Shown here: piece by piece, positions 18,694 through 29,315 of the stretch
How positions within the stretch are numbered: position 1 is the first letter of the stretch
Layout: each line of letters opens with the position of its first letter
Notes under the pieces: generated by a model
Database searches by the model: none
Seen by the model: only the letters and a program-made list of their open reading frames with translations
Told to the model about the DNA's origin: nothing
Assembly: GCF_003606265.1 (NCBI RefSeq)
Contig: NZ_CP023671.1
Location: 1,240,001-1,304,000, forward strand
Source: Clostridium septicum
Lineage (GTDB): Bacteria; Bacillota; Clostridia; Clostridiales; Clostridiaceae
DNA length: 64,000 bases
Reading direction: 5' to 3'
Position numbers and translations under genes: made by a program

Positions 18694-19699
18694 CATCTTT
18701 ACTCCCTTCAACTTCTTTAAATAGAAAAAGAGTTAATGCTTCCTTGATTAGAAACATTAACTCTGTTATCAGATTTATAATATATATTTATAATCTATTT
18801 TAAATTCAGTTGATTTAGCCTTTATTTACAGCTTTTCAATCTGAATGCTACTGTTATTCACATTTTATGAAATCTCTGTTTTCTGATGCCTTATCATTGC
18901 TTTTTGATGTATTTATCTCTATTGATGTATCGTAATTTTTAATCATTTATTTCATTGAATGATTTTATTATTCTACTTCTTCATTGATTAGATTTTCTTT
19001 AATTGATATAGTTATTAAATCTCTTTAATCAATTTCTTTTATTCTATCACTTGATTAATTATCTTTTATCACTATTTATATTTATTATTATTTTTAATTG
19101 AAATAGATTTTTTTATCTATTTCAATTCTTTTAAGTCCTTACGCCCCCTACCCCCGTTGCAATTTCCTAGTCCCTAGTTCCAAGTCTCTAGTTATTCTAC
19201 TCATCTATCTTATTTATATGTTTTATTCTATCAATTCTTTTTATTTTTTAGTGCTTTTATCCTGTATATATTATTGTTCTGAATTCCACTAACTTTCAAG
19301 TGGAATTATTGAGCCTAGGATTTCCTCTGCTTTCAGCTTACGGTATCTTTACAAGACTTGTTATCTTTACTTTTAAATCTATTTCACTACATGAAAAAAA
19401 TATTAATGCTTCAATTACTGAAACATTAACCTTTTTAAATTTTCTTATTGCCCTTAAAGCCCATGTTTTAAAATGTATTAGATTATTTATTCAACTATTT
19501 AAAGTTTAATCTATCTTGTACTTTTATTTTTAGGGCTTTATGGGCTTTTTACTTGATTAACTGCATTATTACAATAATGTAGTATGTTCTTATTCTTAAT
19601 CAGTACAATATATAATTGAAATTGTCGAATTTACTTTCCTATCTGATAGCATCAAATATTTTGCAGTCAAAATTATAAAAATTTTGCTACCAGCAGAAA
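18694..19699 (-). repeat. Noncoding: recombinase leader, linker, type A terminator, 24-bp site
   Basis: No gene is seen in 1 kb. It contains a terminator-like hairpin just before the recombinase (18729-18764), a recombinase-leader sequence also present at 45060 and 50985, a hairpin around 19100-19125, a C-rich block (19142-19157 on +), a type A hairpin (19394-19436), the 24-bp site 19560-19583 (centre TTACAA) and a right-arm copy near 19660. Confidence 0.7.
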
Positions 19700-20254
19700 C
19701 TACTCTTCTGAATCCCACACTTCTACAAATTTGAACCCCTGTAGTCCACCTTCAATAACTCTATTTCTAAAGTCATCAGATACAAATACAGTTCCATTAA
19801 GTTGATTAACTATTTTAAAAATATGTTGTTTTTTAACTACTTCAATTTTAAAATAGTACTTATTAACACTTAATATTCTTTTTCCATCTCGCATATATTC
19901 TACATCTGATTTTTCATAGTTAATAGCCTCAATATGATTAGTAACATTTATTATAAATAATTCCTGTAAATCATATTCTATTGGAAGAATTTCAGCATAT
20001 CCTTCTAGTAAATCTTTTAAAATTGTTACTGCACTTTTGGAGAAAATAGGTTTACCAGGTGATAGATACGGCATATCTCCTTTTTTCAATTTACCTCCAT
20101 GTTCAATAAGACATACTCGAATAGGTGTCCAATTATCTTTTAGGCTCTTTCCATTAAACATATCACCAAAATCAATCCAATTAAGATTATTTCTATCATC
20201 TAGTGTTATATGTTCATAATGATTAACGTCTTCTTCTAATGACCATATTTTCAT
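19700..20254 (-). CDS. Cassette I immunity: Imm11 (DUF1629) family
   Basis: A 184-aa protein starting MKIWSLEEDVNHYEH, with DMPYLSPGKPIFS in the middle and GLQGFKFVEVWDSEE at the end, the usual Imm11/DUF1629 layout. Close relatives serve cassettes J and L. It follows an AHH nuclease tip by 15 nt with an AGGAGGG ribosome site and should block it. Confidence 0.85.
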   Translation of the reverse strand: MKIWSLEEDVNHYEHITLDDRNNLNWIDFGDMFNGKSLKDNWTPIRVCLIEHGGKLKKGDMPYLSPGKPIFSKSAVTILKDLLEGYAEILPIEYDLQELFIINVTNHIEAINYEKSDVEYMRDGKRILSVNKYYFKIEVVKKQHIFKIVNQLNGTVFVSDDFRNRVIEGGLQGFKFVEVWDSEE

Positions 20255-20269
20255 TACGTGCCCTCCTTG

Positions 20270-21019
20270 TTATAACGAATTAAGTTTAAGAGTACCATTT
20301 AATAATTTTTTTCTTAGATTATTAAGTACATCAACGATATCATCCGCAGATTGTGGCTTAACATCTATTATTGCCTTAGCCACATATCTAGCATAATCCG
20401 CAGTATGTGAACCTCTATGCACCGTTTCACTTCCTGCATATGGTAAATCAGGTGCATCGGGTAAGAATACACCATTACTTGCTGAATTCAAATCAACCCC
20501 ATATCTCTGCATTATTGCTCTTACTTCGTTTAATTCAGGTACATCCATTCCTTCTGGGATAATGTGATGTGCTTGATGTTTATATGGTGGTGTTATCACT
20601 CCAGCATCCTTTAATTCGGCTCTTAGTATGTCAGATGCTGAACCTGAGAATTTGCCAGACACCTTCGTTTTGTTTGCAACCTTACTAAAATAGAAATCTG
20701 CAATCTCATCCGCAGTTTTACCAGAATACTTCCATATCCCTTGAATAACTTCTCTATATGCTGGTCTAGCTGCTTCCGCAACATCATCAGTCTCTCTTAT
20801 AGCATATGTTATTCCATTACCTAGTTCAACAACAGTTACATCGCCTAGTGAAACAACCTTCTTTATTTGAAATGCTAATTCATCAATAGAGTACTTCAAA
20901 GTATACTTTAACTTAGAAACAGCTTCTGCCGCCCCCTTAGCTCCTCTAATAGAATCTACTATTTTTTCAACTCTTTCTCCATTTTTTATTTTATTTGCTA
21001 TTTCTGGAAGATACCCCAT
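20270..21019 (-). CDS. Cassette I silent toxin: AHH-type nuclease
   Basis: The handle is followed by a linker shared with cassette X (LKYTLKYSIDELAFQIKKVV) and a C-terminal AHH nuclease: PPYKHQAHHIIPEGMDVPEL with the AHH signature, then GVDLNSASNGVFLPDAP and VHRGSHTADYARYV with further His residues. DNA or RNA cleavage is expected by family. The open frame continues upstream through a full-length handle to about 21345, but no start with a ribosome site is visible, so it is likely silent. Confidence 0.85.
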   Translation of the reverse strand: MGYLPEIANKIKNGERVEKIVDSIRGAKGAAEAVSKLKYTLKYSIDELAFQIKKVVSLGDVTVVELGNGITYAIRETDDVAEAARPAYREVIQGIWKYSGKTADEIADFYFSKVANKTKVSGKFSGSASDILRAELKDAGVITPPYKHQAHHIIPEGMDVPELNEVRAIMQRYGVDLNSASNGVFLPDAPDLPYAGSETVHRGSHTADYARYVAKAIIDVKPQSADDIVDVLNNLRKKLLNGTLKLNSL

Positions 21020-21349
21020 TATAGATTTTGCTACTCCATCTGTTGCTACTATTATTACTATCTCCCCTACTACTCTTCCTAATAATCTAGCTTTTTCATT
21101 TAAATTTGAATCTATAAAGTTCTCTACTGCATCTACAATAATTTTATCTAATATTAGAGCTTCCTCACAACTTGGATTGCTTCTTACTTTATTTAGAAAT
21201 AAAATTCCTTTTGCTGCTCCTACTACACCATCTATTGGATGGCTTACAAATTCAAAAATATCTTTTGCTACTCCTACAAGTGCATCTTCTATTTCTAATA
21301 AAAAATTAATTGTAACACTTTTTATTGTTATTAATTCTTTATTCTTATT

Positions 21350-22016
21350 TATTTTATTGAAGTAGACTTTAGATCTATTTCAATTATTATTTTCCTTTAG
21401 GTTCTTGTTCCCCCCTATCCCCCCGTTCCTCTTTCCGAGTCCCGAGTTCCTATTTCCAAGTTCCATTATTTATATGTTTCATCTTTTCAATTCTTTTTAT
21501 TTTTAAGTGAGACTCTAAATTTTACATTTAGCTAGTCGAACTTACACCTACGAATGCATATGAGTAGTGTGTTTCCTTTTATAGCTTTTCCCCTACATAT
21601 TATATGTTCTTAATTTCATTAACTTTTAAGTGGGATTATTGACCTTAGTATTTCCTAGCTTATCAGCTTACGGTGGTTTTGTAATCCTTGTTATCTTGGC
21701 TTTTAAATATACTTCAGTAGAAAAAAAGATTAATGCTTCAATTACTGAAACATTAACCTTTTTAAATTTTCTTATTGCCCTTAAAGCCCATGTTTTAAAC
21801 TGCATTAGGTTATTTATTCAACTATCTAAAGTTTAATTTATCTTGTACTTTTATTTTTTAGGGCTTTATGGGCTTTTTACTTGATTAACTGCATTATTAC
21901 AATTCTGCATTCACATTATAATTAAACCTATTATTATAAATACATATATTCCCTGCATCTTATAACACTTATTCATATTTATAATCTTATGCAGTAACTT
22001 TTTAATTTTTAATGCA
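21350..22016 (-). repeat. Intercassette region: hairpin, G-tracts, J2, type A terminator, site
   Basis: It includes a GAAGTAGAC/GATCTATTTC hairpin (about 21353-21382), a C-rich block (21410-21427 on +), J2 (21500-21580), a type A hairpin (21721-21763), the long-range GC stem and the 24-bp site 21888-21911 (centre TTACAA). A right-arm copy is at 21987. No gene is seen. Confidence 0.78.
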
Positions 22017-22571
22017 TTAAGCTTCGAAATCAAATACTTCTGTAAACTTAAATCCTTCTAATCCACTATCTTCTATTAGATTTTTAAAGTCATTATTAAC
22101 AAAAGTACTTATTTTAATAACTCCATCTAAATATATTTTAAATATAGGTGCTTTTTTAGCATTTTCATTAAAAACATACTTCTTTACATCAACAATATAC
22201 TTATTCATCAATATTTCTAATTCAGATTTATTATAATCAACACAGTCAATTATATTAAGATTATTTAATACATAAAATTTCTGATTTTCTTGGCTGTAAT
22301 TTAACGATAAAAATTGAATGTAATTCTTATAATTGTTGCTTATTATTTCTTTCCCTCTTTCACTCACAATTAAAGAATATCCACCTGACCAAAGATGAGG
22401 ACAATCTCCTATAGGTTTATCCGCTTCATGTACTTCTACTTCTAATTCATTCCAATTACTAACTAAATCACCTTTATCAAGCTTTTCCTCTAATATATTC
22501 TTGTCATCTTCATTTTTTAAGTAAAAGCCTGAATAGTCATCTACATTTTTATCAACTCTCCATATTTTCAT
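22017..22571 (-). CDS. Cassette J immunity: Imm11 (DUF1629) family
   Basis: About 184 aa starting MKIWRVDKNVDDYSG and ending GLEGFKFTEVFDFEA. It is a divergent paralog of the cassette I protein, and again follows an AHH nuclease tip. I chose the ATG at 22571 because the paralogs start with MKIW; an ATG four codons upstream is also open. Divergence from cassette I suggests specificity for its own tip. Confidence 0.82.
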   Translation of the reverse strand: MKIWRVDKNVDDYSGFYLKNEDDKNILEEKLDKGDLVSNWNELEVEVHEADKPIGDCPHLWSGGYSLIVSERGKEIISNNYKNYIQFLSLNYSQENQKFYVLNNLNIIDCVDYNKSELEILMNKYIVDVKKYVFNENAKKAPIFKIYLDGVIKISTFVNNDFKNLIEDSGLEGFKFTEVFDFEA

Positions 22572-22594
22572 AAAATCACCCATTCTCTTAGTTT

Positions 22595-23398
22595 CTAATT
22601 ATGAACCTTTAGAATTCCATTTAAAAGGTCTTTTCTAATATTATTCAATGTTTCAGACATAATCATTTTAGCATCATTAACACTTAAATTCTTGCTAACT
22701 ATAAATTTATCTGCTTCTTTCAATCGATTTTCAACTTGTAAATAATATTCAGCCGAATGTCCTCCATTATGCATAGCTTCAGTAGTAACATATGCATTCT
22801 TCTCATAAGGTAATAGAACTCCATTAGATGCCGAATCAACATCTATTCCATATTTTGAAAGTATTCCTCTTGAAACACTAGCTTTCTCAGCATCCCATGC
22901 AACAATATGATGACATGCATTTCCATAAGGTGGCGGGGTAATACCTTCAGCATATAATTCTTTTCTTAGTATATCAGCATGAGATTCACTAGCAGTATGT
23001 GAGACTTTCAAAGTAGTATTATGCATAACCTTATCATACTCAGCTATTCTTTCAGTCATTGATATAACTCTACTTGTATCTTTTGCAATTTCACAAGCAG
23101 ACTCCTCTAGTCTACCTGCAGACCTTGCTGTACTTTCTAGCTTATTAATATCACTTATCTCTGACTTGCTCATATAATAAAATGCATCATCACTAGCTCC
23201 AGCTAAAGCAGGTTTATATGCTATTCTATCTCCTAAATCTATTATACTATCTTTTACATAGTTTAGGAAATCACTTGAAACAGTTCTTATCTTAGAAACA
23301 GCTTCTGCCGCTCCCTTAGCTCCTCTAATAGAATCTACTATTTTTTCAACTCTTTCTCCATTTTTTATTTTATTTGCTATTTCTGGAAGATACCCCAT
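22595..23398 (-). CDS. Cassette J silent toxin: AHH-type nuclease
   Basis: After the handle and a linker of about 100 aa comes an AHH-family nuclease: PPPYGNACHHIVAWDAEKA (CHH in place of AHH), then GIDVDSASNGVLLPYE and MHNGGHSAEYYLQVE. It shares organisation with tip I but differs at most surface positions. A full-length handle continues in frame up to about 23735. Like other cassettes, it has no ribosome site at the first ATG. Confidence 0.85.
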   Translation of the reverse strand: MGYLPEIANKIKNGERVEKIVDSIRGAKGAAEAVSKIRTVSSDFLNYVKDSIIDLGDRIAYKPALAGASDDAFYYMSKSEISDINKLESTARSAGRLEESACEIAKDTSRVISMTERIAEYDKVMHNTTLKVSHTASESHADILRKELYAEGITPPPYGNACHHIVAWDAEKASVSRGILSKYGIDVDSASNGVLLPYEKNAYVTTEAMHNGGHSAEYYLQVENRLKEADKFIVSKNLSVNDAKMIMSETLNNIRKDLLNGILKVHN

Positions 23399-23739
23399 TA
23401 TAGATTCTGCTACTCCATCTGTTGCTATTATTATTACTATCTCTCCTACTACTCTTCCTAATACTCTAGCTTTTTCATTTAAATTTGAATCTATAAAGTT
23501 CTCTACTGCATCTACAATAATTTTATCTAATATTAGAGCTTCCTCACAACTTGGATTGCTTCTTACTTTATTTAGAAATAAAATTCCTTTTGCTGCTCCT
23601 ACTACACCATCTATTGGATGGCTTACAAATTCAAAAATATCTTTTGCTACTCCTACAAGTGTATCTCCTATTCCTAATAAAAAATTAATTGTAACACTTT
23701 TTATTGTTATTAATTCTTTATTCTTATTTATTTTATCTT

Positions 23740-24377
23740 TTCAATTCTTTTTATTTTTAAGTGAGACTCTAAATTTTACATTTAGCTAGTCGAACTTATA
23801 CCTACGAATTCATATTAGTAGTGTGTTTCCTTTTATATATTTTCCCTTACATATTATATGTTCTCAATTCCATTAACTTTTAAGTGGAATTATTGAGCCT
23901 AGGATTTCCTAGATTATCAGCTTACAGTATCATTTAATCCTACTTATCTTGGCTTTTAAAAGTATTAGTATTATTTCAGTAGTATTTTCTACATTACCTA
24001 CTATCATCGTAATTCAATGTAAAAAAATATCGACACTATTGTAGTATCGATACTTCTATTACAACGATATTTTCTTTTACTTCAGGTTGAAATGGGGATA
24101 AGGTTGTAAAGATTTTAGAAAGTATTTTTAGTTTTAGCAACTAAAAATTACTTTTCAATTTTATCTACCACTCTTCCCCCTTTGCCCCCTATTCACTGCA
24201 TTATTAGAATTATGCAGTATTATATTTCTATAAAAATATTTATTTTACTACATTTAATAAATTCTAACTATTATGTATTTAGATTACTATTATTTTTGAA
24301 TCTAGCTATAAGTTAGTTTATTTTATTCTTTCTAACTCATCTTTAACTATTTGTATATTATTTTCAGATTTTTAATA
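23740..24377 (-). repeat. Intercassette region: J2, type B element, 24-bp site
   Basis: J2 (23750-23830), a linker, the type B structured element 24021-24194 with terminator hairpin 24021-24073, the 24-bp site 24195-24218 (centre TTAGAA), then an AT-rich spacer. No gene is seen. Confidence 0.78.
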
Positions 24378-24725
24378 TCATTTTTCTAATTTATTATACT
24401 GATATTCTATAGTTTGAATATCTTCTTCTAAGTATTCGTACTCAGAAGTATTTAATATTTTTTCTACATTCATTGCTTTAAATAAGATAAGTACCTTTTT
24501 TATATTATCAATGTCGTATTGTGTTAATTCAACTTGATGCCTTATTTTTAATCTAATTATTTCTGATATTGATATTATAGATTCTATAGCCTCACTATTT
24601 ATATATTCATCAAATGCTTCATAACATATTCCAGCCGATTGCTCAAAAGAATATTTATTTTTTAATATTTCACTATAAAAACTATCTGTAATTAAATATT
24701 TAAGTTCAAAAAAATCAATATTCAT
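24378..24725 (-). CDS. Cassette K immunity: Imm3-like
   Basis: A 115-aa helical protein (DFFELKYLITDSFYSEILKN) with the same pattern as cassette D. Its start codon overlaps the deaminase stop (TAATG), so the two were translationally coupled. The toxin upstream is broken by frameshifts, leaving the immunity gene intact. Confidence 0.78.
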   Translation of the reverse strand: MNIDFFELKYLITDSFYSEILKNKYSFEQSAGICYEAFDEYINSEAIESIISISEIIRLKIRHQVELTQYDIDNIKKVLILFKAMNVEKILNTSEYEYLEEDIQTIEYQYNKLEK

Positions 24726-25326
24726 TATTTTCCTCCACCTTTAGTTTTATAAATTACTTCAATATTTATATTAGGATACCTTTCTTGAAATTGCTTAATT
24801 ACACTTTTACAACTAGGACAACAATCTAAATCTGTATATAATTTTATTTTTCCATAAGCTTTAGTATTATCCCCTAATTTATTAGCTAATTCATTTAGTA
24901 TTTTAAATTCTGTATCTCTACTTCTATCCCATGCTCCAGCTCCATTAATTTCATTTCTTTCATTAACCTCTAAGGTATCAAATACTCTTTTATCTTGTGA
25001 TGGTTCAATAGATATGTTACTTAACTTTTCTCTTTGCAATGGATTTTCAATACTGTCAATATCCTTTATCCCACTGTGTGCAAAAAATTCCTTTTTATCT
25101 ATTCCTTCAATATTAACATCTGCATAACCAAAATTATATTTTCCTCTGATTTTTTTAGGTATATTTTTTTAACTTCTTTCATTTTATCTAAAAATTCAGA
25201 ATCAGTTAACTCATCAATAATTCTTATATTAGCTTCACTTACCCCCTTAGTTCCGCTAATAGAATCTACTATACTTTCAACTCTTTCTCCATTTTTTATT
25301 TGCTATTTCTGGAATATATACCATTA
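24725..25326 (-). pseudogene. Cassette K toxin: deaminase with two frameshifts
   Basis: The last 104 codons are open and carry DTEFKILNELANKLGD (catalytic Glu) and DLDCCPSCKSVIKQF (zinc Cys). Further up, a different frame encodes a piece (YADVNIEGIDKKEFFAHSG) that matches the cassette T deaminase, and a shift in an A7 run near 25167 breaks the join to the handle part. The handle itself has a 5-nt deletion near 25298, seen against all other copies. The toxin is therefore dead in at least two ways. Confidence 0.82.
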
Positions 25327-25429
25327 TAGATTTTTCTACTCCTACTACACCATCTATTGGATGACTTACAAATTCAAAAATATCTTTTGCTACTCCTACA
25401 AGTGCATCTTCTATTCCTAATAAAAATTT

Positions 25430-26026
25430 AATTGTAACACTTTTTATTGTTATTAATTCTTTATTCTTATTTCAATTGTTATTTTCATTTAGGTTCTCGT
25501 CCCCCTATCCCCCCGTTCCTCTTTCCAAGTTCCATTATTTATTTGTTTCATATTTTTAATTCTTTTTATTTTTAAGTGAGACTCTAAATTTTACATTTAG
25601 CTAGTCGAACTTATACCTACGAATTCATATTAGTAGTGTGTTTCCTTTTCTATCTTTTCCCTTACATATTATATGTTCTTAATTCCATTAACTTTTAAGT
25701 AGAATTATTGAGCCTAGGATTTCCTTATCTTTCAACCTACACATATCTTCCATCCTCGTTTTACTGGCATCTAAAGTCACTAGCCTTAATTAGCTAGTAA
25801 GTTCTTTATCAGATACTTATGTCTGTAGAACTGCTAAAAAAATAATGAACTAGCCTACTCAACTTTCAGCTAGTTCATTTCATCTTCTCACTGCATTATT
25901 ACAATTATGAAGCATGTTCTTATACTTCATCTATACATAATATCATTGAATTTAGCCATTTTACTTTCCCATCTGATAGTATCAAGTATTTTGCAGTTAA
26001 ATTCGTTAAAATTTTGCTACCAGAAA
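25430..26026 (-). repeat. Intercassette region: G-tracts, J2, type D terminator, 24-bp site
   Basis: A C-rich block (25501-25514 on +), J2 (25565-25640), a linker, then a strong type D terminator (25836-25880, stem AATGAACTAGC with GCTAGTTCATT, T7 tail on the minus strand) and the 24-bp site 25890-25913 (centre TTACAA). A right-arm copy is at 25989. No gene is seen. Confidence 0.8.
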
Positions 26027-26581
26027 TTACTCTTCTGAATCCCATACTTCAATGAACTTAAAACCTTCAAGACCACTTTGAATAACCTTGTTTCTAAATT
26101 CATCAGATACAAAAACCTTACCTCGTGGTTGCTCTACTATTTTAAATATATTTAGCTTTTCAATCAAATCTAGTTTGAAAACATATTTACTAATAGCTTT
26201 TATCCTATCAGAGTCTCTATATCTTAATATCTCAGATTTTTCATAGTCAAGACAGTTGATTACTTTTATGACATTTATAATTTTGTAGTCTCCAATGTCA
26301 CAATCCGTATCCAAAACCTCAACACAACTACTAAACTGACTCTTTAAAACATGTATAGCTTTATCACTAAAAACAGGAACTCCTGGAGAAAGATATGGCA
26401 TATCGCCTTTCTTCAATGTCCCTCCATGTTGAATCAACTTTAATTTAAGTGGTTGCCATTCTTCTCTTAATTGCTTTCCTTGGAACATATCTCCAAACTT
26501 AATCCAATCTTCATTACTACCATTTACAAGTGTGATATGCTCATATACATTAACATCTTCTTGCAAATCCCATATTTTCAT
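26027..26581 (-). CDS. Cassette L orphan immunity: Imm11 (DUF1629) family
   Basis: A 184-aa close relative of the cassette I immunity protein (MKIWDLQEDVNVYEH, GVPVFSDKAIHVLK, GLEGFKFIEVWDSEE) with an AAGGAGG ribosome site. Its toxin is missing: an insertion sequence starts 28 nt upstream of the start codon and no nuclease sequence follows on the other side. It may be expressed as a stand-alone immunity gene. Confidence 0.85.
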   Translation of the reverse strand: MKIWDLQEDVNVYEHITLVNGSNEDWIKFGDMFQGKQLREEWQPLKLKLIQHGGTLKKGDMPYLSPGVPVFSDKAIHVLKSQFSSCVEVLDTDCDIGDYKIINVIKVINCLDYEKSEILRYRDSDRIKAISKYVFKLDLIEKLNIFKIVEQPRGKVFVSDEFRNKVIQSGLEGFKFIEVWDSEE

Positions 26582-26608
26582 ATCTAAACCTCCTTATAGG
26601 GAATTTCG

Positions 26609-27877
26609 ATCTGTTAAGTTATATGAACATTGCTCTTCTCAACTCTAGGAAATACAATAAGTTTGACAAGAACTAATTTCCCCCTAGAAAAGGAGAGAAG
26701 AACAATGAACAAAACAAATATTAAATGTCCTCGCTGTCATTCAAATAAACTATATAAGTTTGGTTTAGACAAGCAGGCTAATCAAAAATATCAATGCCAA
26801 AATTGCAAGCGACAATTCGCTCCTGACAAAGTCAGTAGCCGAGTTTTAAAAAACTATCCTAGATGCCCTGAGTGCGGTAAAGGCACTTACTTACATCATT
26901 CCTACAAACATTATAATCGCTATAAATGTAATAATAAAAAATGTAACCATATTATAGTTAATCATCATTCTCTTAATATAGATAATGCTTCTAGCGAAGC
27001 TATTACCAGCTCCCTTTCTATGAAAGGAATGCGTTTTCCACTTCATGTTATATTAACTACACTCACACTCTATTTTTTAAATAATTCATCAACAAGGGCT
27101 ATTTCTCAATTCTTGATGATTAACTCTGGAATTAAGGTATCTCATGTTACGATAGCCAGTTGGACTAATAAATTTGCACCTTTCTTTAAACAAAAGGCTG
27201 ATAAATTTAAAGCTAGTTTAAACCTACAATCTGACGATTGGCACGCTGATGAAACAGTAGTATTTATTAATGGTGAAAGATACTACTTTTGGTTAGCTAT
27301 TGATTCAGAAACTAGATTTATTTTAGCATTTCATTTAACTAAATCTAGAAGTTCTGATTCAGCGTACACATTGGTAAATGAAGATAAAAAATTTGGTGAA
27401 CCAGTTAGTTTTATAACTGATAGATTACCTTCATATAATGAAGCCGTGGCTACGCTATTGCCCAATACAACTCATATTCCTGTAGCTCCAATGTCTAGTG
27501 ATATAAATAATAATTTAATTGAATCATTTAATAAAACATTTAAAGCCTGGTATAAAAGCAAGAAAGGATTCAACTCTTTTCAGAAAGCTAATAACCTTAT
27601 ATATTTATTTATCTTTCACTATAACTTTATTAGACCACATGGATCATTAAATAACTGTACTCCAGCAGAAGTTGCCGGCTTCGCCAGCGATAGCTTTGCT
27701 AAAAACTCTTGGTTTTCAGCATCTTAATTAAATTTAATACCTTTGATTAACCTGCAAAAAATCAATGCTATTGTAGGCTTATTTGCCATACAATAAAACA
27801 TTCAAACTTATATAATTTTCAAAGAGCCAGCAATTCTATGAAAAATCAAGCTATTTTTTCATATCAACTTAACAGAT
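26609..27877 (+). mobile_element. DDE-type insertion sequence, complete
   Basis: About 1.27 kb bounded by imperfect inverted repeats (ATCTGTTAAGTTATATGAA at left; the right end is its complement with one extra base). It contains one intact transposase gene. It is the only element in the array transcribed on the plus strand. It lies between the cassette L immunity gene and the place where its toxin should be. Confidence 0.85.
26705..27727 (+). CDS. IS transposase, DDE type with zinc ribbons
   Basis: About 340 aa from the ATG at 26705, which follows AGGAGAG; an in-frame ATG 75 nt upstream lacks such a site. The N-terminus has Cys pairs (CPRCHSNKLYKFG, CQNCKRQF, CPECGKG), then a helix-turn-helix (STRAISQFLMINSGIKVSH). 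The catalytic residues are in DDWHADETVV, FITDRLPSYNEA and NNLIESFNKTFK, an IS6/IS1-like DDE arrangement. The protein cuts and pastes the element; it appears intact. Confidence 0.88.
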   Translation: MNKTNIKCPRCHSNKLYKFGLDKQANQKYQCQNCKRQFAPDKVSSRVLKNYPRCPECGKGTYLHHSYKHYNRYKCNNKKCNHIIVNHHSLNIDNASSEAITSSLSMKGMRFPLHVILTTLTLYFLNNSSTRAISQFLMINSGIKVSHVTIASWTNKFAPFFKQKADKFKASLNLQSDDWHADETVVFINGERYYFWLAIDSETRFILAFHLTKSRSSDSAYTLVNEDKKFGEPVSFITDRLPSYNEAVATLLPNTTHIPVAPMSSDINNNLIESFNKTFKAWYKSKKGFNSFQKANNLIYLFIFHYNFIRPHGSLNNCTPAEVAGFASDSFAKNSWFSAS

Positions 27878-28559
27878 TCGAGTGTAACAAAATTTTATGA
27901 AAAGATTCCCTTTAAAGTCAAGATTATTTTAAAGAAAGATTTTAAATATCTTGTTTCAGTATTTTTTCAGATAAATTCACTTAAAGTAAAGCATTGAAAC
28001 AAGTAAAATCAATACTTTCCATATTAGTATAAACCCCGTCTCAATTACTTCTAATTGAGACGGGGTGGTATGTAATCTGGCTACATTCCTATACTAATAG
28101 GTGCATTTATTACTGCTGTAGCGGAAACATCATAGCCTTACAGCCGACATTAAAGTCTAACATCTCATTACTCTCTTTAATAAGTCATAAAATACCTTAA
28201 TTTATTCATTAATTCCTTTGTATTTGTAGTTTACATGCTAGAGAGAAAGCATATATTTAATTTGCCTTTTAGTCTAAATTCCTTTAGTTTTAACTAAATA
28301 TTTTTTTGATTTATCTTATACTATTATTATACTACGTCTAAATTCCTTTAGTTTTAACTAAATGCCTTTTATTATTAAAATTCTTCATTAAAACTAATAA
28401 ATGCCATCAGTATTAATAGACTATATTATTAATTGTTTTAATTTCAAGTAAAAATAATTTTTTTTAACTAAAAACCACTTCTAAAATTCAATTAGAAGTG
28501 GTTTTAATATTAATTATTTGAATTTTAAAAATAAATTTTTAAAACTCTGTGTAAAATAC
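27878..28559 (-). repeat. Noncoding: R element, hairpin, direct repeats, terminator
   Basis: No gene is seen. 28470-28507 is a terminator for the cassette M immunity gene (AACCACTTCTAA-type stem). A 28-bp sequence is directly repeated at 28272-28299 and 28336-28363. A conserved R element (about 28070-28180) and a perfect 13-bp hairpin (28026-28057) follow. The same order (R element, hairpin) precedes the recombinase at 31712, so a recombinase gene may have been lost here. Confidence 0.65.
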
Positions 28560-28868
28560 TTATACATTTACTTTGTTTTCTACTATATATATTCCTCCAA
28601 CTTTTAATTGGATTAAATCTATTACCCTTGATATTTTTCTTAAAAATGCATCCTTTTCCTCTTCATTTTCAAACCCTTGATATTCAAAATATATATCATT
28701 GTCAACAAAAAGGCTATCATATGTATTCTGAATATCATCAAGTATTTCTTCTATTTCTGTTTCATTTTTCAATTCGTCAATTAATTCATTACATATTAAT
28801 TCTCCTTCTTCATCATATGCCCATAAAGGGCAACATTGGTAATCTAAAAATATCTTTATCTTTTTCAT
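28560..28868 (-). CDS. Cassette M immunity protein, unrecognised
   Basis: About 102 aa starting MKKIKIFLDYQCCPLWAYDE, acidic, with FEYQGFENEEEKDAFLRKI near the centre. I chose the ATG at 28868 with an AGGAG site; an upstream ATG overlaps the toxin. It starts 10 nt after toxin M. It looks like a small cytoplasmic inhibitor, but I cannot name the family. Confidence 0.7.
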   Translation of the reverse strand: MKKIKIFLDYQCCPLWAYDEEGELICNELIDELKNETEIEEILDDIQNTYDSLFVDNDIYFEYQGFENEEEKDAFLRKISRVIDLIQLKVGGIYIVENKVNV

Positions 28869-28878
28869 TTTTCTCCTC

Positions 28879-29271
28879 CTAAGGTAATGATTTTGGATTT
28901 GCACCTACTATAAATCCATTACTTCCTACAGTAATCGCAACGCCTTGTGTTTCACCATTAAATGTGACCTTATATATTGGTCTTCCAGTTCCCTTTCCTT
29001 GGTAACCAACAATTTCCCCTTTATTTAATGCTGTCATAACTAAATCTGTAATTTCGTCTTTTGCAATCCCTTTCTTTGCAAAATCATCTGCATGATTCAT
29101 AACATGATTTAATCCTGCCTGTGAATTACCATTTTCTAACCACACCAATTTCCCATCTGGTGTTTTTGTAACAGCAACTAAATCATCTGCATTGTATTTT
29201 ACACCACTATTGGCCAATTCGTCTAAAAATTCTTTAGAATTCCAATTAGTTTTACTTACCCCCTCAATCAA
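28879..29271 (-). CDS. Cassette M silent toxin tip joined to an IS110 end
   Basis: A tip of about 125 aa: GVSKTNWNSKEFLDELANSG, then AGLNHVMNHADDFAKKGIAK and GRPIYKVTFNGETQGVAITV ending SNGFIVGANPKS. The His-rich helix followed by a beta-rich end suggests a BECR-like RNase, but I only infer this. The handle is gone: the frame starts right after the IS110-B right end at the GGGGGTAAGT hinge. It has no visible start signal of its own, so it is probably silent. Confidence 0.65.
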   Translation of the reverse strand: MIEGVSKTNWNSKEFLDELANSGVKYNADDLVAVTKTPDGKLVWLENGNSQAGLNHVMNHADDFAKKGIAKDEITDLVMTALNKGEIVGYQGKGTGRPIYKVTFNGETQGVAITVGSNGFIVGANPKSLP

Positions 29272-29315
29272 ATGAAAATTGATTAAAGGCTAAGGTGATA
29301 GCCTAACTACCACCT

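Noticed and set aside
28272..28363. Two identical 28-bp direct repeats with a 36-bp spacer, like a CRISPR unit
   Set aside because: Only two repeats, an AT-rich spacer without complexity, no cas genes, and an internal TTTAGTT/AACTAAA palindrome. More likely an operator or a small duplication.
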